NCBI RefSeq assembly: GCF_017311165.1
Contig: NZ_CP062973.1
Location: forward strand, 62,001-126,000
Length of the DNA stretch: 64,000 bases
Source of the DNA: Psychroflexus sp. ALD_RP9
GTDB taxonomy: Bacteria; Bacteroidota; Bacteroidia; Flavobacteriales; Flavobacteriaceae
Direction: 5' to 3'
Part shown: positions 1 to 8,229 of the stretch, in pieces
Layout: each line of letters starts with the position of its first letter
Numbering within the stretch: position 1 is the stretch's first letter
Notes under the pieces: model-generated
Databases searched by the model: none
What the model was told of the DNA's origin: nothing
Seen by the model: the letters and a program-made list of their open reading frames with translations, nothing else
Made by a program: the position numbers and the translations under genes

Positions 1-333
1 ATCAATATGGCGATCATGAATTGCATTACAAAAAACAATTTCAGGTTGATACTTCCTAATAAGCTTAATAATTTCAAGTTGGTGCGCTTCATCATTTTTA
101 AAAAAACCATCTCTAAATTTTAGATTTTTTCGTATTGCTAAACCCATAATTTCAGCAGCTTTTTTAGCTTCCTCAGCTCTAGTTTCAGCATTTCCACGCG
201 TACCTAATTCACCCTGAGTTAAATCGATTACGCCTACACGTTTCCCTTTAGTTGCTTCTTTTATCAAAGTCCCTGCACAACTTAATTCAACATCATCAGG
301 ATGAGCTCCAATAGCTAAAAGATCTAGTTTCAT
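1..333 (-). CDS. bshB1: Bacillithiol biosynthesis deacetylase BshB1, N-terminal part (cut by window edge)
   Basis: Only the first 111 codons are inside the window; the gene runs off the left edge. It belongs to the LmbE-like zinc-dependent deacetylases: residues 9-14 read GAHPDD (zinc site), residues 41-47 read GELGTRG, a stretch typical of BshB1, and H106-D-R-H109 gives the next zinc-site segment. BshB1 removes the acetyl group from GlcNAc-malate in the cytosol, the second step of bacillithiol synthesis. The ATG at 333-331 lies 23 bases after the stop of the same-strand nhaC-like gene, so the two may be co-transcribed. The family call is firm; the substrate rests on family knowledge. Confidence 0.9.
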   Translation of the reverse strand, partial: MKLDLLAIGAHPDDVELSCAGTLIKEATKGKRVGVIDLTQGELGTRGNAETRAEEAKKAAEIMGLAIRKNLKFRDGFFKNDEAHQLEIIKLIRKYQPEIVFCNAIHDRHID

Positions 334-356
334 AACTTATTAGTCTTAATTATAAT

Positions 357-1814
357 TTATTTAGTTATCATTTTTATTTTGTAACCAATAGCGGCAAAAA
401 GCAAAGTCATAAACGGACTCAAATAACTAAACATCGCGTATACAAAATAATCTACAACAGGAACTCCTAAAACGCCACTATGATAAGCTCCACAGGTGTT
501 CCAGGGAATTAAAACTGAGGTTACAGTTCCTGAATCCTCTAAAGTTCGGCTTAAGTTTTCGGGAGCCAAACCTTTATCTTTGTAGGCTTTAGCAAACATT
601 TTACCGGGAACAACTATGGCTAGATATTGATCTGAAGCCGTTGCATTTAAAGCTAAACAGCTTGCAACTGTACTAGCGAACAGTCCAAAAGTTGAATGAA
701 ATAAATTTAACAAGGCTTTGCTAATTGCTTCTAAAGCACCAATTGCATCCATTATTCCTCCAAATACCATAGCACAAATAATTAACCAAATCGTGCCTAG
801 CATACCTTTCATACCACCAGCCGAAAATAAATCTTGTAAATTCTTATTATCAGTAGGAATGGTAATATCAGTAGTTATGGCATTCATTAAGCCAACATAA
901 GCGTTTTTAAAGTTTAGTTGAGATCCACCGCTAATAAATTGAACTAAATCTGGTTGAAAAATCAATGCAAAAACAGCAGCTAATAATGTTCCTAAAAGTA
1001 AAGCAATTAATGGTGGTGTTTTTTTTATGATTAAACCAATTACAACTAAAGGTACTACAAATAACCAAGGAGAAATATGAAAAGATGCTTTGATATCAGC
1101 TAAAATCACATCAGCTGAAACTTGCCCACTTGTATCTAAGGTAAGACCTATGATAATGAAAACTATCAGTGTTACAACTATTGTAGGAACAGTTGTGATA
1201 GTCATATAGCGAATGTGAGTAAACAAATCTGTTCCAGCCATTGCTGGTGCCAAATTGGTAGTATCACTCATAGGTGAAAGCTTATCACCAAAGTAGGCAC
1301 CAGAAAGTACAGCACCAGCGGTCATACCTAGTGAAACATCAAGCGCATTAGCAATTCCTATTAAAGCTATACCAACCGTTGCAGAAGTTGTCCAGCTACT
1401 GCCTGTAGCAATAGATATCACAGCACAAATGACTACACATGCTGCTAAAAATATGGTTGGATTTAAAACCTGTAAACCATAATAAATCATAGTTGGAATC
1501 ACACCACTTAATAACCAAGTCCCTGCTAGCGCACCAACCATGAGTAAGATTAAGATTGGTCCCGTTGTGGCTTTAATATTTTTTGAAACCTCTTCAACCA
1601 TTGCATCATAATTAACGCCATTGAAAGCGCCAACAATAGCAGCAACAGCAGCGCCCAATAACAAAATGAATTGATTAGAGCCTCCTAATGCATCATCTTC
1701 GTAAACAAATACATTATAAGCTAACATACCTACTAACGCAAATACAGGAATCATTGCTTTTAAAATAGACAATTCAGGCTTTTGAGGTGTTGAATTAAAG
1801 TTTGGTTGACTCAT
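357..1814 (-). CDS. nhaC: Na+/H+ antiporter, NhaC family
   Basis: This is a 485-residue inner-membrane protein with about 11-12 hydrophobic segments. NhaC hallmarks are visible near residues 136-146 (TGSSWTTSATVG) and 170-190 (GAYFGDKLSPMSDTTNLA), polar stretches inside the membrane that form the ion path in this family. The length fits full NhaC antiporters. Its likely role is sodium or cation extrusion in exchange for protons, in keeping with a saline habitat. It is divergent from lpdA across 181 bases and is followed on its own strand by bshB1. The cytosolic N-terminus of about 15 polar residues looks normal. Whether the substrate is Na+ or an organic ion, as in some NhaC relatives, cannot be read from the sequence. 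Confidence 0.88.
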   Translation of the reverse strand: MSQPNFNSTPQKPELSILKAMIPVFALVGMLAYNVFVYEDDALGGSNQFILLLGAAVAAIVGAFNGVNYDAMVEEVSKNIKATTGPILILLMVGALAGTWLLSGVIPTMIYYGLQVLNPTIFLAACVVICAVISIATGSSWTTSATVGIALIGIANALDVSLGMTAGAVLSGAYFGDKLSPMSDTTNLAPAMAGTDLFTHIRYMTITTVPTIVVTLIVFIIIGLTLDTSGQVSADVILADIKASFHISPWLFVVPLVVIGLIIKKTPPLIALLLGTLLAAVFALIFQPDLVQFISGGSQLNFKNAYVGLMNAITTDITIPTDNKNLQDLFSAGGMKGMLGTIWLIICAMVFGGIMDAIGALEAISKALLNLFHSTFGLFASTVASCLALNATASDQYLAIVVPGKMFAKAYKDKGLAPENLSRTLEDSGTVTSVLIPWNTCGAYHSGVLGVPVVDYFVYAMFSYLSPFMTLLFAAIGYKIKMITK

Positions 1815-1933
1815 ACATAAAAATTGTTCGTAATGTTACAATTTTGATTTAACTTTTACAATAAATTTACATATCAATACAAAATTAAACAGGCCTGAAG
1901 AATTCAAATTAGCAGCTTTTTAAAGCGGTTTTA

Positions 1934-1964
1934 TTGGTGGTTAAATTTTATATCAGTAATTTTG
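1934..1964 (+). promoter_or_regulatory. Promoter of lpdA (Bacteroidetes type)
   Basis: TTG at 1934-1936, 20 bases, then TAATTTTG at 1957-1964 matches the Bacteroidetes housekeeping consensus TTG-N19-TAnnTTTG. Transcription should start near 1968, leaving a leader of about 28 bases before the ATG at 1996. Confidence 0.7.
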
Positions 1965-1995
1965 TTAACAATCAATTTTCAAACAAAAATTATAT

Positions 1996-3396
1996 ATGGA
2001 TTCTTACGATGTTGCCGTGATTGGCTCTGGACCTGGCGGATATGTTGCAGCGATTAGATGTGCTCAATTAGGCATGAAAACAGCAATTATAGAAAAATAT
2101 GCTACCAAAGGTGGAACATGTTTAAATGTAGGTTGTATTCCTTCAAAAGCTTTGTTAGATTCTTCTCACCATTTTGAAGATGCTACAAAGCACTTTGAAG
2201 ATCATGGTATAGACATTTCTGGCGATGTAAAAGTGAATCTAAAAAACATGATGAAACGAAAAAGTCAAGTGGTTGAGCAAACCACAAAAGGAATTGACTT
2301 TTTAATGGATAAAAACAATATTACTTCTTATCAAGGTGTTGGTGCTTTTAAAGACAAAACTCACATCACTATCGAAGGAGAAAAATCTATCGAAATTGAA
2401 GCAAAGCATACCATCATTGCCACTGGTAGTAAACCAGCTTCTCTCCCATTCATAAACATCGATAAAGAACGTATTATCACCTCTACTGAAGCCTTATCAC
2501 TAAAAGAAATCCCAAAACACATGGTTGTTATTGGTGGTGGTGTTATTGGTCTTGAGTTAGGCCAAGTCTATAAACGTCTCGGAGCTGAAGTTACAGTTGT
2601 TGAATACATGGACCGAATTATTCCTGGTATGGATAAAGCTCAAAGTAAAGAATTAATGAAAGTGATGAAAAAGCAAAAAGTAAAATTTGCACTTTCTCAC
2701 AAAGTTAAATCAGTAGAGCGTAACGGAAACGAAGTCACTATAAAAGCAGACGATAAAAAAGGTAAAGAAGTAGAATTTAAAGCTGACTACTGCTTGGTTT
2801 CAGTCGGGCGTAAAGCTTATACCGATGGTCTTGGCTTAGAAAATATTGGAGTTGAAACTAATGACAAAGGCCAAGTAAAAGTTGATGCTCACCGAAAAAC
2901 TTCTGTAGATAATATCTATGCTGTTGGAGATGTTGTTGACGGTATTATGTTAGCCCACAAAGCCGAAGAAGAAGGCGCTATGGTCGCTGAAATTCTAGCT
3001 GGTCAAAAGCCACATATTGACTATAATTTAATTCCAAATGTAGTTTATACTTGGCCAGAAGTTGCCTCAGTAGGTCAAACTGAAGAACAACTAAAAGAAG
3101 ATAAAATAGAATATAAATCTGGACAATTCCCAATGAGAGCACTTGGTCGTTCTCGTGCAAGTGGTGATATTGACGGTTTTGTAAAAATCCTTTCAGATAA
3201 GTCTACTGATGAAGTACTTGGTGTACATATGGTTGGTGCACGTGTTGCCGATTTAATTGCTGAAGCAGTTACAGCGATGGAATTTAGAGCTAGTGCTGAA
3301 GACATAGCTCGTATGAGTCATGCTCATCCAACTTACGCAGAAGCTGTTAAAGAAGCAGCCTTAGCCGCAACTGATGATCGTGCTCTACATGTGTAA
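1996..3396 (+). CDS. lpdA: Dihydrolipoyl dehydrogenase (E3)
   Basis: This cytosolic flavoprotein of 466 residues reoxidises dihydrolipoamide with NAD+ in 2-oxoacid dehydrogenase complexes and the glycine cleavage system. The FAD-binding GxGxxG is at residues 10-15, the redox-active disulfide at C42 and C47 (GGTCLNVGC), the NAD-binding GGGVIG near 176-181, and the C-terminal catalytic H444-x-x-x-x-E449 in HPTYAE. Length is normal. It stands alone with its own promoter and a strong terminator. The fused E1 gene at 53673-55649 may be one of its partners, but no E2 gene lies in the window. Confidence 0.96.
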   Translation: MDSYDVAVIGSGPGGYVAAIRCAQLGMKTAIIEKYATKGGTCLNVGCIPSKALLDSSHHFEDATKHFEDHGIDISGDVKVNLKNMMKRKSQVVEQTTKGIDFLMDKNNITSYQGVGAFKDKTHITIEGEKSIEIEAKHTIIATGSKPASLPFINIDKERIITSTEALSLKEIPKHMVVIGGGVIGLELGQVYKRLGAEVTVVEYMDRIIPGMDKAQSKELMKVMKKQKVKFALSHKVKSVERNGNEVTIKADDKKGKEVEFKADYCLVSVGRKAYTDGLGLENIGVETNDKGQVKVDAHRKTSVDNIYAVGDVVDGIMLAHKAEEEGAMVAEILAGQKPHIDYNLIPNVVYTWPEVASVGQTEEQLKEDKIEYKSGQFPMRALGRSRASGDIDGFVKILSDKSTDEVLGVHMVGARVADLIAEAVTAMEFRASAEDIARMSHAHPTYAEAVKEAALAATDDRALHV

Positions 3397-3415
3397 CATC
3401 TGCTAAAAGTTTAAT

Positions 3416-3450
3416 AAAAAGCCATTTCAAATTATGAAATGGCTTTTTTT
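3416..3450 (+). terminator. Rho-independent terminator after lpdA
   Basis: Nine-base-pair stem GCCATTTCA (3421-3429) / TGAAATGGC (3435-3443) with a 5-base loop, followed by seven T and preceded by five A. It closes the lpdA transcript. Confidence 0.92.
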
Positions 3451-3486
3451 GTGGGTCACAGTTTAGGTATTACGTCGAATATATGC

Positions 3487-3494
3487 TAAGTTTG
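3487..3494 (+). promoter_or_regulatory. -7 promoter element of the fatty-acid-hydroxylase-type gene
   Basis: TAAGTTTG matches TAnnTTTG and lies 14 bases before the ATG at 3509, so the leader would be about 10 bases. No good TTG -33 element is visible. Confidence 0.5.
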
Positions 3495-3508
3495 CGAAAA
3501 AGCCTTTA

Positions 3509-4393
3509 ATGCAAAAAGAAACGCTTAGCTTAGAAGAAATATCAAACTACGATTTTACGACTATTATTTGGTTTGCAGCGCCAGTTATGTTTATACTGGT
3601 TGCTTTAGAAGCTTACTTTAGTTATAAACAAAACAAGCACCTTTACCATACAAAAGACTTTTTTGCGTCATTATCCATTGGAATTGGCAATCTTCTTCTA
3701 AACGGTGTATTAAAGTTAGGTGTTTTTGCTTTTTTCTTATTCTTTTATAATTGGACTCCTTTAAAAATTCCACATACTTGGTGGTCTTATATACTATGCT
3801 TTTTCGCTCTTGATTTTTTCAGATATTGGTCTCACCGTTTAGCACATGAACAACGCTTCTGGTGGTCAACTCACGTCGTACATCATAACTCTGAATATTA
3901 TAACTTATCAACATCATTTAGATTATCTTGGACTCAAAATTTAAAGATTATTTTCTTTTTACCTGTTATATTAATGGGTTTTCATCCATTTGTATTTTTG
4001 GTCGTCCATCAAATTGAAGTTTTATATCAATTTTGGATTCATACTGAATACATCGGTAAGTTACCAAGACCAATAGAGTATATTTTTACAACACCATCAC
4101 ATCATCGTGTACATCATTCTAAAAATGAAAAATACCTTGATAAGAATTATGGCTCTACTTTAATTATCTGGGATAGAATTTTTGGAACATTTCAGGAGAT
4201 GGAAGAAAAGCCAGTTTATGGCATCACTAAACCTATAAAAACCTTTAACCCTATTAAACTAGTTTTTCATGAATGGCAAGCTTATTTTAAGGATATGCTC
4301 AAGGCCAAATCACTAAAAGAAGTTTGGCAAATTAATTTTGGAAGCCCAGTTGATTATCACAAAGAAGAATTAGAGAAATCTGCTAAGCAATAA
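3509..4393 (+). CDS. Sterol desaturase / fatty acid hydroxylase superfamily membrane protein
   Basis: This 294-residue multi-spanning membrane protein has the histidine clusters that bind the di-iron centre of the superfamily: H109-RLA-H113, H122-VV-HH126, H178, and HHRVHH at 198-203. Members hydroxylate or desaturate lipids using oxygen. About four to five hydrophobic segments surround the clusters (residues 18-35, 52-80, 92-106, 145-170). It is a single gene with its own -7 element. The lipid substrate cannot be deduced; in flavobacteria such proteins may act on membrane or carotenoid-type lipids, but that is inference. Confidence 0.88.
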   Translation: MQKETLSLEEISNYDFTTIIWFAAPVMFILVALEAYFSYKQNKHLYHTKDFFASLSIGIGNLLLNGVLKLGVFAFFLFFYNWTPLKIPHTWWSYILCFFALDFFRYWSHRLAHEQRFWWSTHVVHHNSEYYNLSTSFRLSWTQNLKIIFFLPVILMGFHPFVFLVVHQIEVLYQFWIHTEYIGKLPRPIEYIFTTPSHHRVHHSKNEKYLDKNYGSTLIIWDRIFGTFQEMEEKPVYGITKPIKTFNPIKLVFHEWQAYFKDMLKAKSLKEVWQINFGSPVDYHKEELEKSAKQ

Positions 4394-4446
4394 GTTAAAT
4401 TAAATAAACAAACGCTTAGGTCGATTAAGTCTTGGTGTTAACTGAG

Positions 4447-4461
4447 GGTAATAATTGTTAC
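4447..4461. promoter_or_regulatory. Possible weak Crp/Fnr-type operator (one mismatch)
   Basis: GTAAT-AATT-GTTAC at 4448-4461 differs by one base from the perfect GTAAC-N4-GTTAC sites at 10438 and 15981. Its centre (4454.5) is 35.5 bases before the end of TAAATTTA (4483-4490), one base less than at the two perfect sites. The next gene starts at 4567, so the leader would be long. Weak candidate. Confidence 0.3.
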
Positions 4462-4566
4462 TCACAAAATCAATTATTAAATTAAATTTAGTTGATAATA
4501 ATTTAAGTAATTATATTTACTAGTTTTAACCGAAATAATCAATTATTAACTCAATTACATCTTCAA

Positions 4567-5058
4567 ATGAAAAAATATTCAATTGAATTAAAGTGGGCAT
4601 TTATTTTTATTTTAATGAGCTTAGGTTGGATGTTACTAGAAAAACTAACTGGTTTACATGATGAAAATATAGACCAACACGCCACTTATACTAATTTAAT
4701 TGCCATACCTGCTATTTTAATCTATTACTTTGCAATTAAAGAAAAACGTGATTGTTTTTACAATGGTCAAATTAGCTTTAAACAAGGGCTTATAAGTGGA
4801 ATAATTATCAGTGTAATTGTGACTTTAATTACACCTCTTAGCCTTTATATTTCAACTAATTTTATATCGCCGGAGTATTTTAAAAATGCTATTGAATATT
4901 CTGTAGAAAACAAATTAATGTCTCGTAATGAAGCATCAGCTTATTTCAACTATAATAATTATTTGATTTTCAGTTTATCTAGTGCTCCTATTATGGGTAT
5001 TTTAACTTCACTAATCGTTAGCCTTTTAATGAAAAGAAAAAAAGCTAAGCACGATTAA
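4567..5058 (+). CDS. DUF4199-type four-helix membrane protein
   Basis: This 163-residue protein has four predicted membrane helices (about residues 8-25, 43-58, 74-98 and 133-155) and a polar loop between the third and fourth (about 100-130). Layout and the N-terminal Y-x-x-x-x-x-W pattern resemble the DUF4199 family, common in Bacteroidetes and of unknown function. It converges with the exported protein gene on the other strand, and the two coding ends overlap by four bases (5055-5058). The 173 bases upstream are very AT-rich and hold a 13-base direct repeat (4468-4480 and 4537-4549). No biochemical role can be assigned. Confidence 0.72.
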   Translation: MKKYSIELKWAFIFILMSLGWMLLEKLTGLHDENIDQHATYTNLIAIPAILIYYFAIKEKRDCFYNGQISFKQGLISGIIISVIVTLITPLSLYISTNFISPEYFKNAIEYSVENKLMSRNEASAYFNYNNYLIFSLSSAPIMGILTSLIVSLLMKRKKAKHD

Positions 5059-6335
5059 TTTAAATTTAATGTACTGTAATTAGCTTTTATATTCAATGCT
5101 TTAGTTGTCGAGAAACGCTCTGTATTTTGGTATACCGTTGTGTCAAACACTTTATTAACTTTAAAATCGAGTTCAGTTTTCAAGTTAAACTGAGATGACT
5201 TTGAATTGACATAAAAATTATAGTCTACATCTGGTAAATTCAAGTTTGCTTCAGAGTTTTTTAGGCTGATATCAATCAGTTTAAAATGCTCGCTAATAGA
5301 ATTAACCACTAAATTACCAAAAGAACCTTCAATTATAGCTTCATTTGATATTTCATCAATTGATACATCTGAAGTTTTTGAGTTTAATATTAATCGCTCG
5401 ACTTCACCTAGCTGATTCTTTTTTGAGTATAACAAACTTAAGTTTAAAGATTCTATTTTATCGATATTCACTTGAGAATGTCTTGCTGTAATTAGGTTAT
5501 TATTTCCGCTTAATTTAGATAATTGCAAGCTTGAGTAGTTCAAGCTTGCATTAATATTATTTATGTCTGCTACCTTAAGTTGACTTCGTTTAAGGTTTAC
5601 ATTTAGCTGCGTATTTTTCGGAATTTTTATTAAGATTTTAGTTTTAACCTTATGATTTTTTCCAAGACGAATAGCTTTTCTTCTTGCTTGTCTTAAAGTT
5701 GGCTTTAATTCTTGTTTAATTTTATACGTTAGTATCCTAATAGAATCCTCTTTTCCACTTTCTCTCCAACCTTTGACAAAGCCTTCTTGCCAATCTTTCA
5801 TTTGTTTTTTATAATCTGAATTATTGAAAAAAGCTTTTATACTATCTTGAAATTTTTTTAAATAGGCCTTTCCTTCCGAATTGAACTGCTGCATATCAAA
5901 ATTAAAATCAATCTCATTTAGTGATGGTGGTAGCGGTGGTAGTGGCGGCTTAGGTGGTGTTGGTGGGCCTTTAATATCTTCAGTTAAGATTTTAATTCTT
6001 TTGGCATTTTCAGCATTTTTTCTAAAAAAATCAGAGGCAAGGATACCTGATTTAATTTCAACCTTTTTTGAATTCCCTAAAGCTTCAAAATTAAAATGAT
6101 CTAGTATCTTCTGATTCACTTCATCATTTTCTAAGTTAGCAGTGACTTGAGCCTCAACATCTACTCGGTCTTTATTCCAAGTCTCAATTGTGATTTCAGC
6201 ATTATTAATGTTTAAAAACACTTCAGGACTATCATTTACCTTAAAGCTCTCTTTAAAATGTTTTGTTTTTTGGGCTAAAGCCGTTATGCTTATTAAAAAA
6301 CATAAACTAAATTTGATAACTGGCATTGTTTTCAT
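5055..6335 (-). CDS. Exported DUF4097-like beta-repeat protein
   Basis: This 426-residue protein begins with a signal peptide ending near A-L-A-Q (residue 22). Residues 25-100 and about 225-426 form short repeating beta-strand units of the kind seen in DUF4097/adhesin-like beta-solenoids. In between lie a proline-rich stretch (about 122-137, PPTPPKPPLPPLPPS) and a charged helical region (about 140-215). It is the last gene of an ECF sigma / anti-sigma-like operon; its start overlaps the upstream gene by 29 bases. It is probably a periplasmic or surface-exposed target of that sigma system. The proline-rich insert is unusual. No enzyme motif is seen. Confidence 0.65.
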   Translation of the reverse strand: MKTMPVIKFSLCFLISITALAQKTKHFKESFKVNDSPEVFLNINNAEITIETWNKDRVDVEAQVTANLENDEVNQKILDHFNFEALGNSKKVEIKSGILASDFFRKNAENAKRIKILTEDIKGPPTPPKPPLPPLPPSLNEIDFNFDMQQFNSEGKAYLKKFQDSIKAFFNNSDYKKQMKDWQEGFVKGWRESGKEDSIRILTYKIKQELKPTLRQARRKAIRLGKNHKVKTKILIKIPKNTQLNVNLKRSQLKVADINNINASLNYSSLQLSKLSGNNNLITARHSQVNIDKIESLNLSLLYSKKNQLGEVERLILNSKTSDVSIDEISNEAIIEGSFGNLVVNSISEHFKLIDISLKNSEANLNLPDVDYNFYVNSKSSQFNLKTELDFKVNKVFDTTVYQNTERFSTTKALNIKANYSTLNLN

Positions 6336-6870
6336 TCTTTTCTTGGTTTAAATTATTTAACTTGAGTTTTAAATCTTGAAGCAACTCTAATCTAAGTTGA
6401 AGGTTATCAATCATCGCATTAATTATATCTTCTGATACGCCAAATTCGTTTAAATCATGTTCTAAATTTTTATAAGCTCTATTTATAACTGCTAGTTCTT
6501 CAATATAGCTATTGACCAAATCTTCATACTCGGGCGAAGTGTCTATAGTTGCTAGCTCTAAATTAATTGATGTTGTATAATAATTTTCTATCGTTTTCAG
6601 CTCTGGTGACAGGTCGCCTAAACGCATTCGAGTTATTGACTCTGTTTTTTCAATTGAAGTTGATGTTTCAGAAAAGCTAAATTGGTTAAGTACTAAAATT
6701 GTACTTAAAACAGCTATAACAAATACCGCAACCATTTTATAAATTACAGAATCATTCATTGAAGTTTTGTTTTTAAATTCAGCTTTTAAACGCTGCTTAA
6801 ACTTTTTCTCATGGCCATCGCTCATCTTATGTGACTCATTAAAGTTGAAGTCTTTACGCAAATCTTTCAT
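6307..6870 (-). CDS. Single-span membrane protein, probable anti-sigma factor
   Basis: The protein has 187 residues: a charged cytosolic N-terminus (1-43), one membrane helix (about 44-62) and a periplasmic region predicted to be coiled-coil (about 95-180). The topology and the position directly after an ECF sigma gene, with a 17-base overlap, are those of a membrane anti-sigma factor. No zinc-binding HxxxCxxC signature is present, so it is not a classical ZAS-type anti-sigma. Assignment as the regulator of the adjacent sigma factor is inference from context. Confidence 0.62.
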   Translation of the reverse strand: MKDLRKDFNFNESHKMSDGHEKKFKQRLKAEFKNKTSMNDSVIYKMVAVFVIAVLSTILVLNQFSFSETSTSIEKTESITRMRLGDLSPELKTIENYYTTSINLELATIDTSPEYEDLVNSYIEELAVINRAYKNLEHDLNEFGVSEDIINAMIDNLQLRLELLQDLKLKLNNLNQEKNENNASYQI

Positions 6871-7402
6871 TGTTCAACTGTTTTAATTGGTTTTGTAAAT
6901 GTTTTTTTCCGCGATATAATAGTATGCGTGAATTGTTGGCTTTGATATTTAATATTTCACTTATTTCTTCATGATCATAACCTTCAATTAAGTATAACTT
7001 CAAAATAATAGCATATTTTTCAGGCACTGCTTCTAAAGCATTTGTAACTTGCTTGACTGTTATATGGTTTTCGACCTGCCAAGCATCTTCAAATCCTGTG
7101 TCAATGACTTTTAAGTTAGTTTCGTGAAGTTCGTCGGTAAACTTCAATTTTCTGCAATAATCAATCGATTGGTTAATGACAATTCTTTTTAACCAAGCGC
7201 CAAAACTTACTTCACCTGTAAATGATGATAAATGTTTAAACGCTTTTATAAAAGCTTCTTGCGTTACATCTTCGGCGATGTCTCTTTGTTTAATGTAGCG
7301 CATTGCAACGTTTAACATCGCATCACAATATAAATTGTAAAGCTTCAGTTGTGCTTTAGGCTTTTGCTTGATACAGTCTTTAATTAACTTGTTTTTAAAC
7401 AC
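6854..7402 (-). CDS. ECF-type RNA polymerase sigma factor
   Basis: This protein of 182 residues carries sigma region 2 (about residues 25-90, with DVTQEAFIKAF and FGAWLKRI) and sigma region 4 (about 127-172, a helix-turn-helix around EISEILNIKANNSR). The linker is short, as in ECF factors. The start is GTG at 7402-7400; no in-frame ATG lies nearby and the N-terminal length suits the family. It heads the operon sigma / anti-sigma-like / exported beta-repeat protein. The signal it answers is unknown, though the exported partner suggests the cell envelope. Confidence 0.88.
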   Translation of the reverse strand: MFKNKLIKDCIKQKPKAQLKLYNLYCDAMLNVAMRYIKQRDIAEDVTQEAFIKAFKHLSSFTGEVSFGAWLKRIVINQSIDYCRKLKFTDELHETNLKVIDTGFEDAWQVENHITVKQVTNALEAVPEKYAIILKLYLIEGYDHEEISEILNIKANNSRILLYRGKKHLQNQLKQLNNERFA

Positions 7403-7439
7403 GCCGACGATTAAATTAAAATTGCTTCAACTTAAATAC

Positions 7440-7464
7440 GTTACAAATTCTTTAGTGTTACAAA
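7440..7464. repeat. Direct repeat GTTACAAA x2 in a divergent intergenic region
   Basis: GTTACAAA occurs at 7440-7447 and 7457-7464, repeat starts 17 bases apart, between the divergent ECF sigma and pirin genes. It could be an activator site for either gene or chance in AT-rich DNA. Confidence 0.3.
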
Positions 7465-7521
7465 CTTTAAGTCGATTTTATAAATTATTAAAAACATATA
7501 AAATAAATTTACTTTAAAAAA

Positions 7522-8229
7522 ATGAAATCCACCTATCATAATGCCCACAATCGCGGAAAAACTAATTTAGGCTGGCTTGATTCAAAACACAGTTTTAGCT
7601 TCGGGCAATTTTTTAATCCGCAATTAACTAATTTTGGACTTCTACGTGTTCTAAATGATGATGTCGTTGCCCCAAATATGGGATTTGGCAAACACCCGCA
7701 TCAAGACATTGAAATCATTTCTATTCCACTCGATGGAAGTTTGCGCCACAGAGATAACATGGGAAACGAAACTATTATTAAAGAAGGAGAAATTCAAGTC
7801 ATGACAGCTGGTACCGGCATTGAACATAGTGAGTTTAATAACAGTAAAACTGAAACCGTAAACTTTTTACAATTGTGGATTTTTCCTAACCAAAAAAACC
7901 TAAAACCAAGATATGACCAACAAAAGATTTCAAATAGAATTAAAAACGATTGGCAACAAATTTTATCACCTTATCCAGATGACTCAGGCGTTTGGATTCA
8001 CCAGAAAGCTTGGATAAATTTAGGTGAATTTACAGAGGCTACTTCAATTAATTACAACTGCCATGTTGAAGCTAATGGTGTTTATTTTTTTATAATTGAA
8101 GGTGAAGCTGAAATTGCAACACAACAACTTGGTAAACGTGATGCAATTGGTATTTGGGCTTTTGAAAACCTGCAAGTTAAAACCCAATCTCATACTAAAA
8201 TTTTAGCCATTGAAGTCCCTATGCAATAA
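7522..8229 (+). CDS. Pirin family protein (bicupin)
   Basis: This is a 235-residue double-cupin protein. The N-terminal cupin keeps the metal ligands in pirin order: H58 and H60 (KHPHQD), H102 and E104 (GIEHSEF). Bacterial pirins are cytosolic and mostly of unclear role; some, such as YhhW, act as quercetinases. The stop codon TAA is followed directly by the ATG of the cryptochrome/photolyase gene, so the two are certainly co-transcribed and probably translationally coupled. That pairing suggests a link with redox or light stress, which is inference. Confidence 0.9.
   Translation: MKSTYHNAHNRGKTNLGWLDSKHSFSFGQFFNPQLTNFGLLRVLNDDVVAPNMGFGKHPHQDIEIISIPLDGSLRHRDNMGNETIIKEGEIQVMTAGTGIEHSEFNNSKTETVNFLQLWIFPNQKNLKPRYDQQKISNRIKNDWQQILSPYPDDSGVWIHQKAWINLGEFTEATSINYNCHVEANGVYFFIIEGEAEIATQQLGKRDAIGIWAFENLQVKTQSHTKILAIEVPMQ

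Noticed and set aside
718..900. Open frames lying antisense or out of frame inside clear genes (for example here, 5881-6099, 13043-13339, 49025-49402, 61764-62166)
   Set aside because: They overlap strongly supported genes, show low-complexity or antisense-type composition and contain no recognisable motif.
1829..1843. GTAATGTTAC upstream of the nhaC-like gene as another Crp/Fnr operator
   Set aside because: The half-sites touch with no 4-base spacer, so it does not fit the GTAAC-N4-GTTAC form.
4468..4549. Direct repeat AATCAATTATTAA (4468-4480 and 4537-4549) as a mobile-element footprint
   Set aside because: The intergenic region is extremely AT-rich, there is no element between the copies and no target-site logic; chance is likely.
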